A stretch of 64,000 nucleotides of DNA from Protea cynaroides (Eukaryota; Streptophyta; Magnoliopsida; Proteales; Proteaceae), in contig CM053266.1 of NCBI GenBank assembly GCA_028583415.1, positions 7,883,217 to 7,947,216 on the forward strand, read 5' to 3'. Each line of letters opens with the position of its first letter. The first letter of the stretch is position 1. Shown here piece by piece: positions 35,656 through 47,500 of the stretch. Under the pieces are notes generated by a model. It saw nothing but the letters and a program-made list of their open reading frames with translations. It was not told where the DNA came from and did not search any database. The position numbers and the translations under genes were made by a program.

Positions 35656-38600
35656 CTTCTGAATCAAATAAATGTGGGTATTGTTTCCGCATAGCATTTT
35701 CTTCTTCCCATGTAATTTCATCCATGTCTCTACATTTCCATATGACCTTAACATAGTAGATATCTCTGTTGCGTAGACGTTAAACCTTTCGCTGGTGATT
35801 TCTGGTGTTACTTGAATGTCAAATCATCAGTCAATTCCGGCAAATCTACTTCAAGACATGCGTTGGGTCTTTACATACTTCTTCAATAGGGAAATGTGAA
35901 ATACGTCATGCCCACTTGACATAGATGGTGGTAGTGCTAACTGATAAGCCACTTTTCCACGCTTAGCTAGAATTTCATATGGTCCGACATATCTTGGACT
36001 TAGTTTTCCTTTCTGTCCGAACCTCTTTAATCCTCGCATAGGCGATACCTTCCGAAATACTTTATCACCTACGGCAAACTCTAGATCCCTTCGTCGAGTA
36101 TCTGCATATTGCTTCTAACGGTTCAGAGCTGTTCTTACTCTTTCCTTGATGATGTCGACCACTCGACAAGTCTCTTCCACAAATTCCGGTCCAACAATAC
36201 TACGTTCTCCAACTTCATTCCAAAACAAGGGAGTTCGACACTTCCTGCCATACAGTGCTTCATAAGGTGACATCCGTATAGTAGCCCGATAGCCGTTATT
36301 GTAAGCGAACTCGATCAATGGTAACTTTTCGTCCCATGATCCTTTGAAATCAATCACACATGCTCGTAGCATATCTTCTAGAATTTGGATTGTGCGTTCG
36401 ACCGTCCGTCTGCTCGTGGGTGGAATGCGGTACTAAACTTCAATGTCGTACCCATAGCCTTTTGCAGTCCTTCCCAAAATTTAGAAGTAAATCGTGGATC
36501 TCTATCGGACACAATGCTTTCTGGAACACCATGTAACCGAACAATATTATCCACATACAGCTTTGCTAACCTTTCTAGTATATATTGGGGTCGTATAGGT
36601 ATAAAGCGAGCTGTTTTAGTCAGACGGTCCACAATCACCCAAACTGCGTCAACTACTCGAGGAGTCAATGGTTGTCCTGTGACGAAGTCCATAGTGATGC
36701 AGTCCCATTTCCATGCTGGTTCTGGTAATGGCTGTAACAGTCCTGCGGGTCTTTGTCGTTCTGCCTTTACTTTCTGAAAATTTAGGCATTGAGACACGAA
36801 CTTAGCTACATCTACTTTCATTCCCCTCCACCAATATAATTTCTTCAGATCATGATACATTTTTGTACTTCCATGATGTATCGAATAGATGGTGGTATGG
36901 GCTTCTTTCATCAGTCGGTGTCTAATGTCCATACTTTCTGTTTCAGGTACACATATTCTCCCTTTATATTTCAGTACCTTCTCGTCATCCAAGGTGAACT
37001 CAGGGTTGGTCCTACCTTTCTCAATATCTTCTTGTACTGTTCTCAGATAAGGATCTGATTTGATAACTATCTTCACTTCGTCCACTATATCCGGTATAAT
37101 CTTCAATGCCGTGAACATATTCGAAAACCGATGAGTAAACCCTTGGTTGGCTGTTCCATCCGTTGCATCTATCACATACTACTCGTTGCCGTGATTGAAT
37201 ACCATTCCGGTATTACACATTGCTGCAGTTGTGCTAGCTTCTCCTTGAGATTTTATCATTGCTTTTCTGCTCAATGCATCTGCTACTACGTTCGCTTTTC
37301 CCGGATGATACTGGATATCACAATCATAGTCCTTCAATAGTTCCAGCCATCTTCTTTGTCTCATATTCAACTCCTTCTGATTAAATAAATAAGACTTTTA
37401 TGGTTCGACTTAATCTGGAATTTCTCTCCGTATAGGTAGTGTCTCCATATCTTGACAGCATGTACTACTGCCGCTAACTCCAAATCATGAGTGGGATAAT
37501 TTTTCTCATGTACCTTTAACTGTCTTGAAGCATAAGCAATCACTTGCTCTCCTTGCATGAGCACACATCCTATTCCCAATCCCGATGCATCAGTGTATAA
37601 GGTAAATGTCTGTCCTGGAACGGGAATGGTTAAAATCGGGGCGGATATCAATCTGGCCTTCAATGTTTGGAAGCTCTTCTCACATTTGTCGGTCCACACA
37701 AACTTCTCGCCTCTCTTAGTCAAGCCGGTGAGAGGTACGGCAATCCGAGAATAGTCTTCTATAAATCAACGATAATAACCAGCTAGACCCAGAAAGCTTC
37801 TAATTTCTGAAACGCTCTTTGGTGCTTCCCACTTCACAACAGCCTCGATTTTGCTGGGGTCCACTTTGATTCCTTCTGCGGATACCACGTGGCCTAGGAA
37901 TGCGACTTCACTTAGCCAAAACTCACACTTAGAAAATTTGGCATATAGCTTCCCTTTCCTTAAACGCTGTAGGGCTGCGTTTAGGTTCTTGACATGGGTT
38001 TCCTTGTCCTTGGAGTATACCAATATGTCATCAATAAATACTATAACCGACGTATCCAGCATATCATGGAAAACTCGGTTCATAAGTTCCATGAACGTTG
38101 CCGGTGCATTAGTTAATCCGAAGGACATCACTAAGAACTCATAATGTCCGTATCTTGTCCTGAAAGCTGTCTTCGGAATGTCACCTTCTTTAATCTTCAG
38201 CTGATGATAGCCTAATCGAAGATCGATATTTGAAAATACCTTCGCTCCTTGTAACTGATGGAACAAGTCATCGATCCTGGGTAGTGGATATCGATTCTTG
38301 ATTGTCAGTTTGTTCAACTCCCGATAGTCGATACACAATCGAACGCTACCATCCTTCTTCTTTACGAACAACACCGGTGCTCCCCATGGAGATATACTGG
38401 GTCGAATATAACCCTTGTCTAGCAGTTCTTGTAGTTGTACTTTTAATTCCTTCAGTTCAGTAGGAGCCATTCTATAAGGTGCCTTTGATACTGGTGCGGC
38501 TCCAGGTATCAGGTCTATTACAAACTCTGTGGCACGGTCGGGTGGTAATCCGGGTAGTTCCTCCGAAAATACGTCAGGGTAATCCCGTACGACATCGATA

Positions 38601-40394
38601 TCTTCCATTCGTGGTGCTTCCTTGGTTAGGTCGACCACTGATACTAGATATCCGACCGCCCCTTTCTCAAGGCACTTCTTAGCCTTTAATGCTGAGAGTA
38701 TGAGCTTTCGTCTCCTGGGAAGTTTGGTTCCCGATAAACTGAATTCTGCTCCTTCTTTATCTTTGAATGTTAGCTTTTTTTCGGCGCATAACAAATTTAC
38801 AGAATGCCGAGCTAACCAATCCATTCCCAAGATGACATCAAAGTCTGCCATCTCAAGTTGTATCAAGGTTGCATCCAAAGTCTGCTCTCCAATGAGAACT
38901 GGACATGGTCCATAACCATTCTCTAATTCCACTTCTAATCCCATCGGTGACTGTACAAGTAATTTGTAGTCTAATGTTTTGATGGGCAATTTGGTCTTCT
39001 TTCCAAACGACACAGACATAAATGAATGAGTAGCTCCTGAATCAAAGAGTACTCTGGCGGGTATGCCATTGATAGGTACGATACCTGTGATTCGTTTTTA
39101 CTTAGTCTACATGCTCAATCAATGTAATTAAAATCTTAAAAGTTTTGGTCATACCTGTGACCACATCGGGTGATGCGGCCGCATCTTCGGACGTAATAGC
39201 ATATACCCGTCCCTGATGGAATTGCTTCCTGGGCTTTGGGCACTCTCTTGACATATGTCCGGGTTGGTTGCAGTTGAAACACTTCGGGGCTTCAGAATTT
39301 GTCTTTGGCTGAGGTTGAGCTGCGGAAGTAGTCTTGGTTGCAGCATTAAAATTCTGAGGACGGAAGGGCTTATACGTCCTATTATTGCCTCCGTTATACG
39401 AATTCCCAGCTAGCCTTTTAATGCCTTTGTTTTGAGTGAAATAACTCTCTTTCTGGCTCGATTCAATCACTCGAGTGATCTGGACGGCTTCATTGTAAAT
39501 CTTCTTCTCTAAGCCCAGAACATTTTCTCTTATGCTTCCTCTTAGTCCCGTGACAAACCTATGGGTTTTGGTTTCTTCTTCTTGCATACTCAGTGGTGCG
39601 AAGAAAAACAGCTCTTCATAACGCTGTTGGTATGCATCCACCGACATCTGTCCCTGATAAAGACTCAGGAACTCCTTCTCCATCGAATCTCTAAAGCTTC
39701 GTGGAAACTATTTCTCAAAGAAAGCTTCTTTATATATAGCCCAAGTCAGTAGGGCATGCTTAGTCAATAGATAGGCCCTCGTGGATTTCCACCAATGGTG
39801 TGCGTCGCCCTTGAGCATGAAGGTGGTACACAATACTTTCTCCTCTTCTGTAATAGTCATCATCAGAAAATTTCTTTCCATCTCGTCTATCTAGTGTGCT
39901 GGCCGTAATGGATCAGACGGTTTGCCGTTGAATTCTCTGGGTTTCATCTTTAAAAATCTCTCCACTAATCGGGAGTGGTCTAGCTGATTCTGGTATGCCC
40001 CAAACATATGGGGTGGGTACTGATAGTTAGCCTGTGCTGCTTCCGGGACCTGCACTGGAGTTGGTGCAGCCGATTGTTGAGGTGTCTGATGAGCTGGGTG
40101 GTTACCCACCGGTGCTGCACTAGCTTGCCCAGTGTGCATGGTTGCAGCCTCAGTGGCTTGAAACATAACTCCCATTGCAACCTGCATTTGAGCTTGTGCG
40201 TGTTGCATCTGTTGCAGCTGCTGTGCCAGATTCATCACCACTGTTGCTAGCTCTGGTGGTGGAGGTGGCAAGTTTGTAGGGTTTACCGGTTCTGGATTTT
40301 CCAGTACATGGTTATTCTCTTGACTAGTCTCCTCCACGGGTGGTGGTGGTGGGACTGTGTTTCGGGTCTGTCGGGTCACTCTACGTCCAGACAT
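35656..40394 (-). pseudogene. gag-pol of the outer element, multiply broken
   Basis: From MSGRRVTRQTRN (ATG 40392-40394): a Pro/Gln-rich gag, the CCHC knuckle CFNCNQPGHMSREC, protease (LFDSGATHSF, about 39020-39040), RT with FIDDILVYS, RNase H (LYTDASGLGIGCV), integrase (SDRDPRFTSKFW) and the chromodomain end. Lesions: TAG at 39891-39893 (Trp) and 39708-39710 (Tyr) in gag; TGA at 37766-37768 (Arg) in RT; a 4-bp loss near 37385; TAG at 37179-37181; a 1-bp loss near 36393; TAG at 36115-36117; and a further shift near 35870. Most stops fit C-to-T decay of methylated DNA. A TTTTCAG 25 bases before the gag ATG could be a leader splice acceptor. Confidence 0.95.
39085..39154 (-). other. 70-nt intron between gag and protease, outer element
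   Basis: The minus strand reads TCACAG|GTATGACC at the left border and ACGAATCACAG|GTATCG at the right. Unspliced, gag ends 17 codons into the insert. Removing 70 nt joins GTC ACA G to GT ATC and puts protease in the gag frame, phase 1 on both sides. The insert is A/T-rich and has a branch-like GACTAAG 25 nt before the AG. The 10-bp word TCACAGGTAT occurs at both borders. Confidence 0.65.
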
Positions 40395-40531
40395 ATTTCC
40401 TTCTGAGATGGGTGGTGCCTGAAAATCATCAAAATCAGTGAGAAATCATTTATACTTCATGTAGGCACGCTAACCGATATCAAATTCAAAATCCTCAATT
40501 CATTCTGAAAAAAATACTATCTTTTCTATGT

Positions 40532-40736
40532 AGGGTCGATGGTGAGGGTTGATGGTATGTCCGACCCTTTGTATCCGACCCTGGGAATGACCTGTTCTTC
40601 CCGAGAGCTGAGGGTCGATGCGAGGGTCGATGGGTATCCGACCCTCAGTCCGACCCTTGATTTTCTGTCAGATTCCCGAGAGCCGAGGGTCGATCCGAGG
40701 GTCGATGGTGTCAGTCGAATTGTCCGACCCTCGGAC
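40532..40736. promoter_or_regulatory. Array of GGGTCGAT / TCCGACCC words before the antisense gene
   Basis: At least twelve GGGTCGA or CGACCCT words occur in both directions. The same words form the two arrays inside the LTR. The array lies between the gag start and the antisense-gene leader, so it could serve the antisense promoter. No clear TATA box follows. Confidence 0.55.
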
Positions 40737-40888
40737 CAAAAATCAGATTTTTAAGATCCGATTTTGGGTCATTTCTCACTATTCCTCCTCCGTTTCGACT
40801 CGTCTCTACTCTCTGAGTTGCTACAGTGCCACTCTACTATTTTTGGTCGGTTTAACTCCGGGTTTCGACGTCCACGTCATCCCTACAG

Positions 40889-41342
40889 GTATGTCTTCCC
40901 GTTTTTACCTGTTTTTTTTTTTTTTAGGTTTACTTTTCTAGGTTTTTGCCCGTTTAACTCCTATTTTTCAAATTAAACTTTTTCCAACCGTAAAAATTTG
41001 ATTTTTGTTGGGGGCTTTTATTATTGGTGTCTCGAGGAATGAAAGTCCTCAAAAATTTCTGAGTTTCATCGGTTGGTCATCGAGAAACTTGAAATTTTCT
41101 CTTTTTGCCCTAATTTGTCGACATTTTCGATTTTTCTTGAATTTCTTCAAATTCGACATCGTCAGTTAAAATTTCCTACTGCATGTGGGTTGTAGGATAT
41201 GTTTTAACCTACGTAAGTTCTTATGCCCACTTGTATGGTGAGAAATGGGACTTTATGGTCAACTTACGTCGTTATTAAATCAAATTTTGGATTTTTTTTA
41301 TCCTATTAACTCCTTGTTTCCTTCCTCTTTCTTATTTTACAG
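40889..41342 (+). other. Leader intron of the antisense gene, outer copy
   Basis: The donor CCTACAG|GTATGT and the acceptor TTATTTTACAG|ATACT lie five bases before the ATG, with a branch-like CTATTAAC about 35 nt upstream of the AG. The inner copy and the decayed relic at 9471 keep the acceptor at the same distance from the ATG. Confidence 0.65.
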
Positions 41343-41347
41343 ATACT

Positions 41348-42255
41348 ATGGCCCGTAGCAAAGTGCCAAGATTGCGTGATCCACTTCGCTTCCGTTCGAA
41401 TGAAGTCAAGGCACAGTATGCTGACTATGCCCGTAAGAAGGTTGAAGGGGGTCGCATGGTGAACTTGGCTGAGCTAGCCTTGTTCAATGTAGAGGGAGCA
41501 TTTGGTGATATGGGGTGGCTCCCTGTCATCACATACGACGCGTGCACATGTCCAGACTTGGTGCGCCAGTTCTATTGTAATCTCCAGGTGGTGGGGAATT
41601 ACAATGATGTTGAACGCGGTCAGGAGTTGCGCATCACCAGTTATGTCAAGGGGGTGCACATTTCTTTTGATTATCGGCAACTGGCCGATCTGTTGGGCAT
41701 TCCCTATGATGGCCCTATGGTGTACTGTGCGTCGGGAGAGCCACAGTTTGTTGAGATGGAGATGACGGCAGAGATTGACAACCAGTTGCTCCGTCCTGAT
41801 CGTTGGCAGATGAGAGCTTGTTATCTGCGACCAACTCCACGGGTCTTCTGTAAGATTATCCAGCATAATCTGATCCCGCAGAGTGGGCACTATGAGAGGC
41901 TGTCTCAACTAACCCAGTTCTTGATCTACAGCATATGCACTCGCCAGCCGGTCTGTCTTCCATACATCATTATGCGGACGATGATTAGTGCTACATTGTC
42001 CAGTCATAGGGGAAATCTACCCTATGGACGCATGATTACAGTGCTACTGACCCGTCTGGGGGTGGATCTTGTAGATGAGAAGATCCAGGAGAAGACCTTC
42101 TCGTCACCTCTAGATTGGGAGGCTATCTGCAAGATGGGGCTGCGAGATGCTGAGGTTAGTGATGAGGAGAGGAACGCGATGGTGCACCCTCACACTCGTG
42201 TCGAGATGGCTGATGCTGAGGCTACTGCTGCTGCTGCTAGAGCTCGTGGGGATCC
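41348..42255 (+). CDS. Antisense gene, 5' part (302 codons), split by the inner element
   Basis: It opens MARSKVPRLRDPLRFRSNE and runs without a stop to the insertion site. The second part is at 54154-54571. Together they give an intact frame of 441 residues, although gag-pol of the same element has many lesions. The central region (about residues 55-270: GDMGWLPVITYD, VKGVHISFDYRQLADLLGI, IIQHNLIPQSGH, RGNLPYGRMITVL) resembles the 'putative plant transposon protein' domain found with several gypsy lineages, whose role is unknown. There is no transposase or nuclease motif I can name. It is transcribed opposite to gag-pol from its own leader, so it may act as an antisense regulator as well as a protein. 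Confidence 0.85.
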
Positions 42256-44548
42256 TGTCACACCCAAATTCTGCACTGTTCAGAATGGTGTGATGAACCG
42301 CTAAATAACCAACGGTTCAACCAGGATCTCTAATAGGCCATCCCCGCGTTACCCAAACTTTACACACATCCACAATCATAATCAGAGTAAATACACAATA
42401 GCAGAAATCTTATAAATAAATGAACTGAGAACTAAGATGATATTAATAATTTAATAGCAAATTATTCTGTATCAACCGAGACATAAGTAAATATCAATAC
42501 AAATCTTTAATATATCCAAATAAAAGAAATCTATAAAACATCTAATCGAATACACACGAGTTGCACTCGCAAGAGGAGTCGTGTGTATCTTCTTCAGCTC
42601 CAGCGTCCATCGCTGCTATACTCCCGTACGCAGACACGTTCATATAATCTTTGACTGTGTAACCTGCATCATCAACTAAAAATATTCGACGTCGAGGGGT
42701 GAGCACACAACACGGCTCAGTGAGTAGCCAAAATAATGCAACAATACATATGCATGCAAAAAGTCAATTTATATCTTTGGTCTGGTTTATAGTTTGCAAT
42801 GCGCAATAGAAAGGTTGGGTGGTCAAAGGTTAACGTTTATTGACACCGCCTCTATACATAGGGTGTGGAAGCCCGCCCGAAGGTTAACGTTTATCGTCGT
42901 CCCCATCCACCCTACCATAACATTATACAACAAAGGTTAACGTTTATTGCTATATAATACTATACTAATACGTAAGCCCCTGTTAGCGAGGGCTTGCAAA
43001 CTGGGCTCGCTGCTAACCAATCCTAATGCCAAACAGTGTATCCAAGGCCACACCCCAGCATCCCTCAGAATGTCCATAGAGATAGAGCTAAGGCCCCTCG
43101 GTAGAGTCAGAGACTACAAGGACCGAGACCACCTCCCCTGATACCCTACGACATAATAGTTCTGCTAAGGTAATGGCGATACGACGATGTCAATGCACAA
43201 GACTTGAGTTAGAGATAGAGCTAAAGTGTTGAGACCCGCCAAAGGTTAACGTTTATTGACGTTCTCATCACACCTCCCCTGATACTCGCTCGCATCAAGC
43301 ACATCAACCACACACATACAAGCACATGCCTATTCCTATCATCATCATCATCATCATGTTATAAATAATAAAATAAATATGCAAGAACAAGTAATAGAAA
43401 TATTGGATGGCATGCTGTATGCACATTACGAACATATTCACATAGAATCAAGCATAGCATAGGACTCAAGAAAATGAAAACAGTTTATTATTAACCAATT
43501 TAGTTTGGAGTTAAGGTTCCTCACCTTGGCTTGCTAAAAGATATTTTTCCAAGCTTTAGAATCACCGTTATAACGTTATTATATTGCTAGCAAACCTAAC
43601 AAAGTCGATAGAATTTAATTAGAATTAATTTGGAATTTAAAACCATTCTGTCAACTGAGGGTCGATGCTAGGGTCGATGGGTCTATCGACCCTCCCCTCA
43701 TTCTGAACTTCCCGAATGCTGAGGGTCGATGGTCAGAAACACCTAGGGTCGGATGGTCTATCGACCCTCGGTGCGACCCTCGATGCACTCTAGTCCAATT
43801 TCCACTTTTAAATCCACTCTTCGTGATCCTATGGCTTGCTTCCTACATTCATTCAACAGTCATTCCATGGTCTAGAACCATGTATAATCCATCTAAATAG
43901 TTTTCATGCATCATCCTATGGTTTTCCATGAAAACCTAACCATGAATGGATGGTTTGGGTTTCTCCGAAATCCTACACTCAACCATATCTAATCTAAGGT
44001 CTGTAGAAACTCATGGAATTAGTATCCATACCTGAGAAGATTAATCTTTCTCTGTAAGTCTTCTCCTTTTTGCTAAGTCTTTCTCCTTGTCTCCTTTCTT
44101 CCTCTTTTCCTTCTTCTCTCTTTCTCTCAATTCAATTAGGGTTGTGAAAGGAGTGAAAGTGGCTTAGGGACGTCCTTTAAATAGAGTAGGAATGTCCTAT
44201 AATAGTCCCATTGAGATTTGGAAAGAATCCCAATCGAGAATTAGGAAATTTCCTAATTTCTATATTCATCAGAAATCAAGGGTCGATGGGAGGATCGATG
44301 ATCCCGTCGACCCTAGGGTCTTAAGCTGTCCGACCCTCCCTTAAAATCTGAGTGTTTGACATTCTGCTTTGGGAGGTCTGACCCTACTTGGCTGGGTATG
44401 CGACCCTTCCCCTATTTTAATTTTTTTTGGGTCGATTTGATACCTGGGATCTCGATCTCCATCACGCCCTTGGTCCACTTGACTCGACCATGATGGGTAA
44501 ACCTGGTTCAAGGTGGTAAGACCGGGTTAGTTTGACATGGGTCTTACA
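42256..44548 (-). mobile_element. 3' LTR of the inner element
   Basis: It begins TGTCACACCCA (one substitution) and ends GGGTCTTACA. The minus-strand TATA-like box is at 44176-44184. Four near-identical AAAGGTTAACGTTTATTG words lie near 42826, 42882, 42934 and 43242. An ATC run is at 43339-43357. Confidence 0.95.
42542..42675 (-). CDS. LTR-encoded pol-tail exon, inner 3' LTR
   Basis: The 134-nt frame from ATATTTTTAG to TAG has the consensus start DDAGYTV and the CEC end. This is the copy that would be joined to the inner pol, whose last 661 codons are uninterrupted up to the donor. Confidence 0.65.
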
Positions 44549-44593
44549 ACTTCCCCCAACTTATAAAAATTTCGTCCTCGAAATTGTACATAC
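42676..44593 (-). other. Putative intron from pol end into the 3' LTR, inner element
   Basis: The donor TCAGAAG|GTATGT matches the plant consensus, and the acceptor is ATATTTTTAG. It is 1918 nt and phase 1: GAA G joins TT GAT. Without splicing, pol ends 17 codons later inside the polypurine-tract region. Confidence 0.5.
44549..44560 (-). promoter_or_regulatory. Polypurine tract, inner element
   Basis: The minus strand reads GTTGGGGGAAGT immediately before TGTAAGACC. Confidence 0.85.
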
Positions 44594-47500
44594 CTTCTGA
44601 ACCAAACAAGTGAGGGTATTGCTTTTGCATAGCATTCTCTTCTTCCCATGTAACTTCTTCCATGTCTCTACTTTTCCATGTGACCTTAACATAGTAGATA
44701 TCTCTGTTGCGTAGATGTTGAACCTTTCGACTGGTGATTTCTGTTGGTCTTACTACGAATGTCAAATAATCAGTCAATTCTGGCAAATCTACTGTCAACA
44801 CGTGCGTCAAATCCTTGACATACTTCTTCAATAGAGAAATGTGAAATACGTCGTGCACACTTGACATAGATGGTGGTAATGCCAACTGATAAGCTACTTT
44901 TCCCCGCTTAGCTAGAATTTCATATGGTCCGACATATCTTGGACTTAATTTTCCTTTCTGTCCGAATCTCTTCAATCCTCTCATAGGCGATACTTTCAAA
45001 AATACTTTATCACCTACGGCGAACTCTAGATCTCTTCGTCGAGTATCTGCATATTGCTTCTGACGGTTCTGAGCTATTTTCACTCTCTCCTTGATGATGT
45101 CGACCACTCGACAAGTCTCTTCAACAAATTCCGGTCCAACAATACTACGTTCTCCAACTTCATTCCAAAACAAGGGAGTTCGACACTTCCTACCATACAG
45201 TGCTTCATAAGGTGACATCTGTATAGTAGCCTGATTGCTGTTATTGTAAGCGAACTCGATCAACGGTAACTTTTCGTCCCATGATCCTTTGAAATCAATC
45301 ACACATGCTCGTAGCATATCTTCTAGGATTTGGATTGTACGCTCTGACTGTCCGTCTGTCTGTGGGTAGAATGCAGTACTGAACTTCATTGTTGTACCCA
45401 TAGCCTTTTGCAGTCCTTCCCAAAATTTGAAAGTAAATCGTGGATCTCTATCGGACACAATGCTTTCTGGAACACCATGTAACTGAACAATATTATCCAC
45501 ATACAACTTTGCTAACTTTTCCAGTGTATACTGGGGTCGTATCGGTATGAAGCGAGCTGTCTTAGTCAGACGGTCCACAATCACCCAAACTGCGTCAACT
45601 ACTCGAGGAGTCAATGGTAGTCCTGCGACGAAGTCCATAGTGATGCAGTCCCATTTCCATGCTGGTTCTGGTAATGGCTGTAACAGTCCTGCGGGTCTTT
45701 GTCGTTCTGCCTTTACCTTCTGAAAATTTAGGCATTGAGACACGAATTTGGCTACATCAGCCTTCATTCCCCTCCACCAATACAGTTTCTTTAGATCATG
45801 ATACATTTTTGTGCTTCCAGGATGTATCGAGTAGATGGTGGTATGGGCTTCCTTCATCAGTCGGTGTCTAATGTCCATACTTTCTGTTTCAGGTACACAT
45901 ATTCTTACTTTGTATTTCAGTACCTTCTTGTCATCCAAGGTGAACTCAGGATTAGTCCTACCTTTCTCAATATCTTCGTGTACTGTTCTCAGATAAGTAT
46001 CTGCTTTGATAGCTGTCTTCACTTCATCCACTATATCCGGTATAATCTTCAATGCCGCGAACATATTCGAAAACCGATGAATAAACCCTTGGTTGGCTGA
46101 TCCATCCGTTGTATCTATCACATATTGTTTGTTGCCGTGATTGAACACCATTCCGTTGGTATACATTGTTGCAGTCCTGCTAATTTCTCCTTGAGATCTT
46201 TTCATTGCTTTTCTGCTCAATGCATCCGCTACCACGTTCGCTTTTCCCGGATGATACTGGATATCACAATCATAGTCTTTCAATAGTTCCAGCCATCTTC
46301 TTTGTCTCATATTCAACTCCTTCTGATTAAATAGATAAGTAAGACTTTTATGGTCCAACTTAATCTGAAATTTCTCTCCGTATAGGTAGTGTCTCCATAT
46401 CTTGACAGCATGTACTACTGCCGCTAACTCCAAATCATGGGTGGGGTAATTTTTCTCATGTACCTTCAACTGTCTCGAGGCATACGCAACTACTTGCTCT
46501 CCTTGCATAAGCACACATCCTAGTCCCAATCCCGATGCATCAGTGTATAAGGTAAATGTCTATCCTGGAATGGGAATGGTCAAAATTGGGGCGGATATCA
46601 ATCTGGTCTTCAGTATTTGAAAACTCTTTTCACACTTATCCGTCCATACAAATTTTTCTCCTTTCTTGGTCAAACTGGTGAGAGGTACGGCAATCCGAGA
46701 ATAGTCTTTTACGAATCTCCGATAATATCCAGCTAGACCCAGAAAACTTCTAATTTCTAAAACACTCTTTGGTGCTTCCCACTTCACAATAGCCTCGATC
46801 TTACTGGGGTCCACTTTGATTCCTTCTGCGGATACTACATGGCCTAGAAAGGTGACTTCACTTAGCCAAAACTCACACTTCGAAAATTTGGCGTATAACT
46901 TCTCTTTCCTTAAATGTTGTAGGGCTGCGTTTAGGTTCTTGACATGGGTTTCCTTGTCTTTGGAGTATACCAATATGTCATCAATAAATATTATAACCGA
47001 CGTATCCAACATATTATGGAAAACTCGGTTCATAAGTTCCATGAATGTTGTCGGTGCATTAGTTAATCCGAAGGACATCACTAAGAACTCATAATGTCCG
47101 TATCTTGTCCTGAAAGCTGTCTTTGGAATGTCACCTTCTTTAATCTTCAGTTGATGATAGCCTGATCGAAGATCGATCTTTGAAAATACCTTCGCTCCCT
47201 TGTAACTGATCGAACAAGTCATCGATCCTGGGTAGTGGATATCGATTCTTGATTGTCAGCTTATTCAACTCTCGATAGTCGATACATAATCGAACACTAC
47301 CATCCTTCTTCTTTACGAACAACACCGGTGCTCCCCATGGAGATATACTGGGTCTAATATAACCCTTATCCAGCAGTTCTTGTAATTGTACTTTTAATTC
47401 CTTCAATTCAGTAGGAGCCATTCTATATGGTGCTTTTGATACCGGTGCGGCTCCAGGTATCAGGTCTATTACGAACTCCGTGACACGGTCGGGCGGTAAT

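Noticed and set aside
36385..38915. Plus-strand frames of 65-130 codons across pol
   Set aside because: They are opposite-strand shadows of gag-pol, with no conserved motif and no counterpart kept in the fold-back copy.
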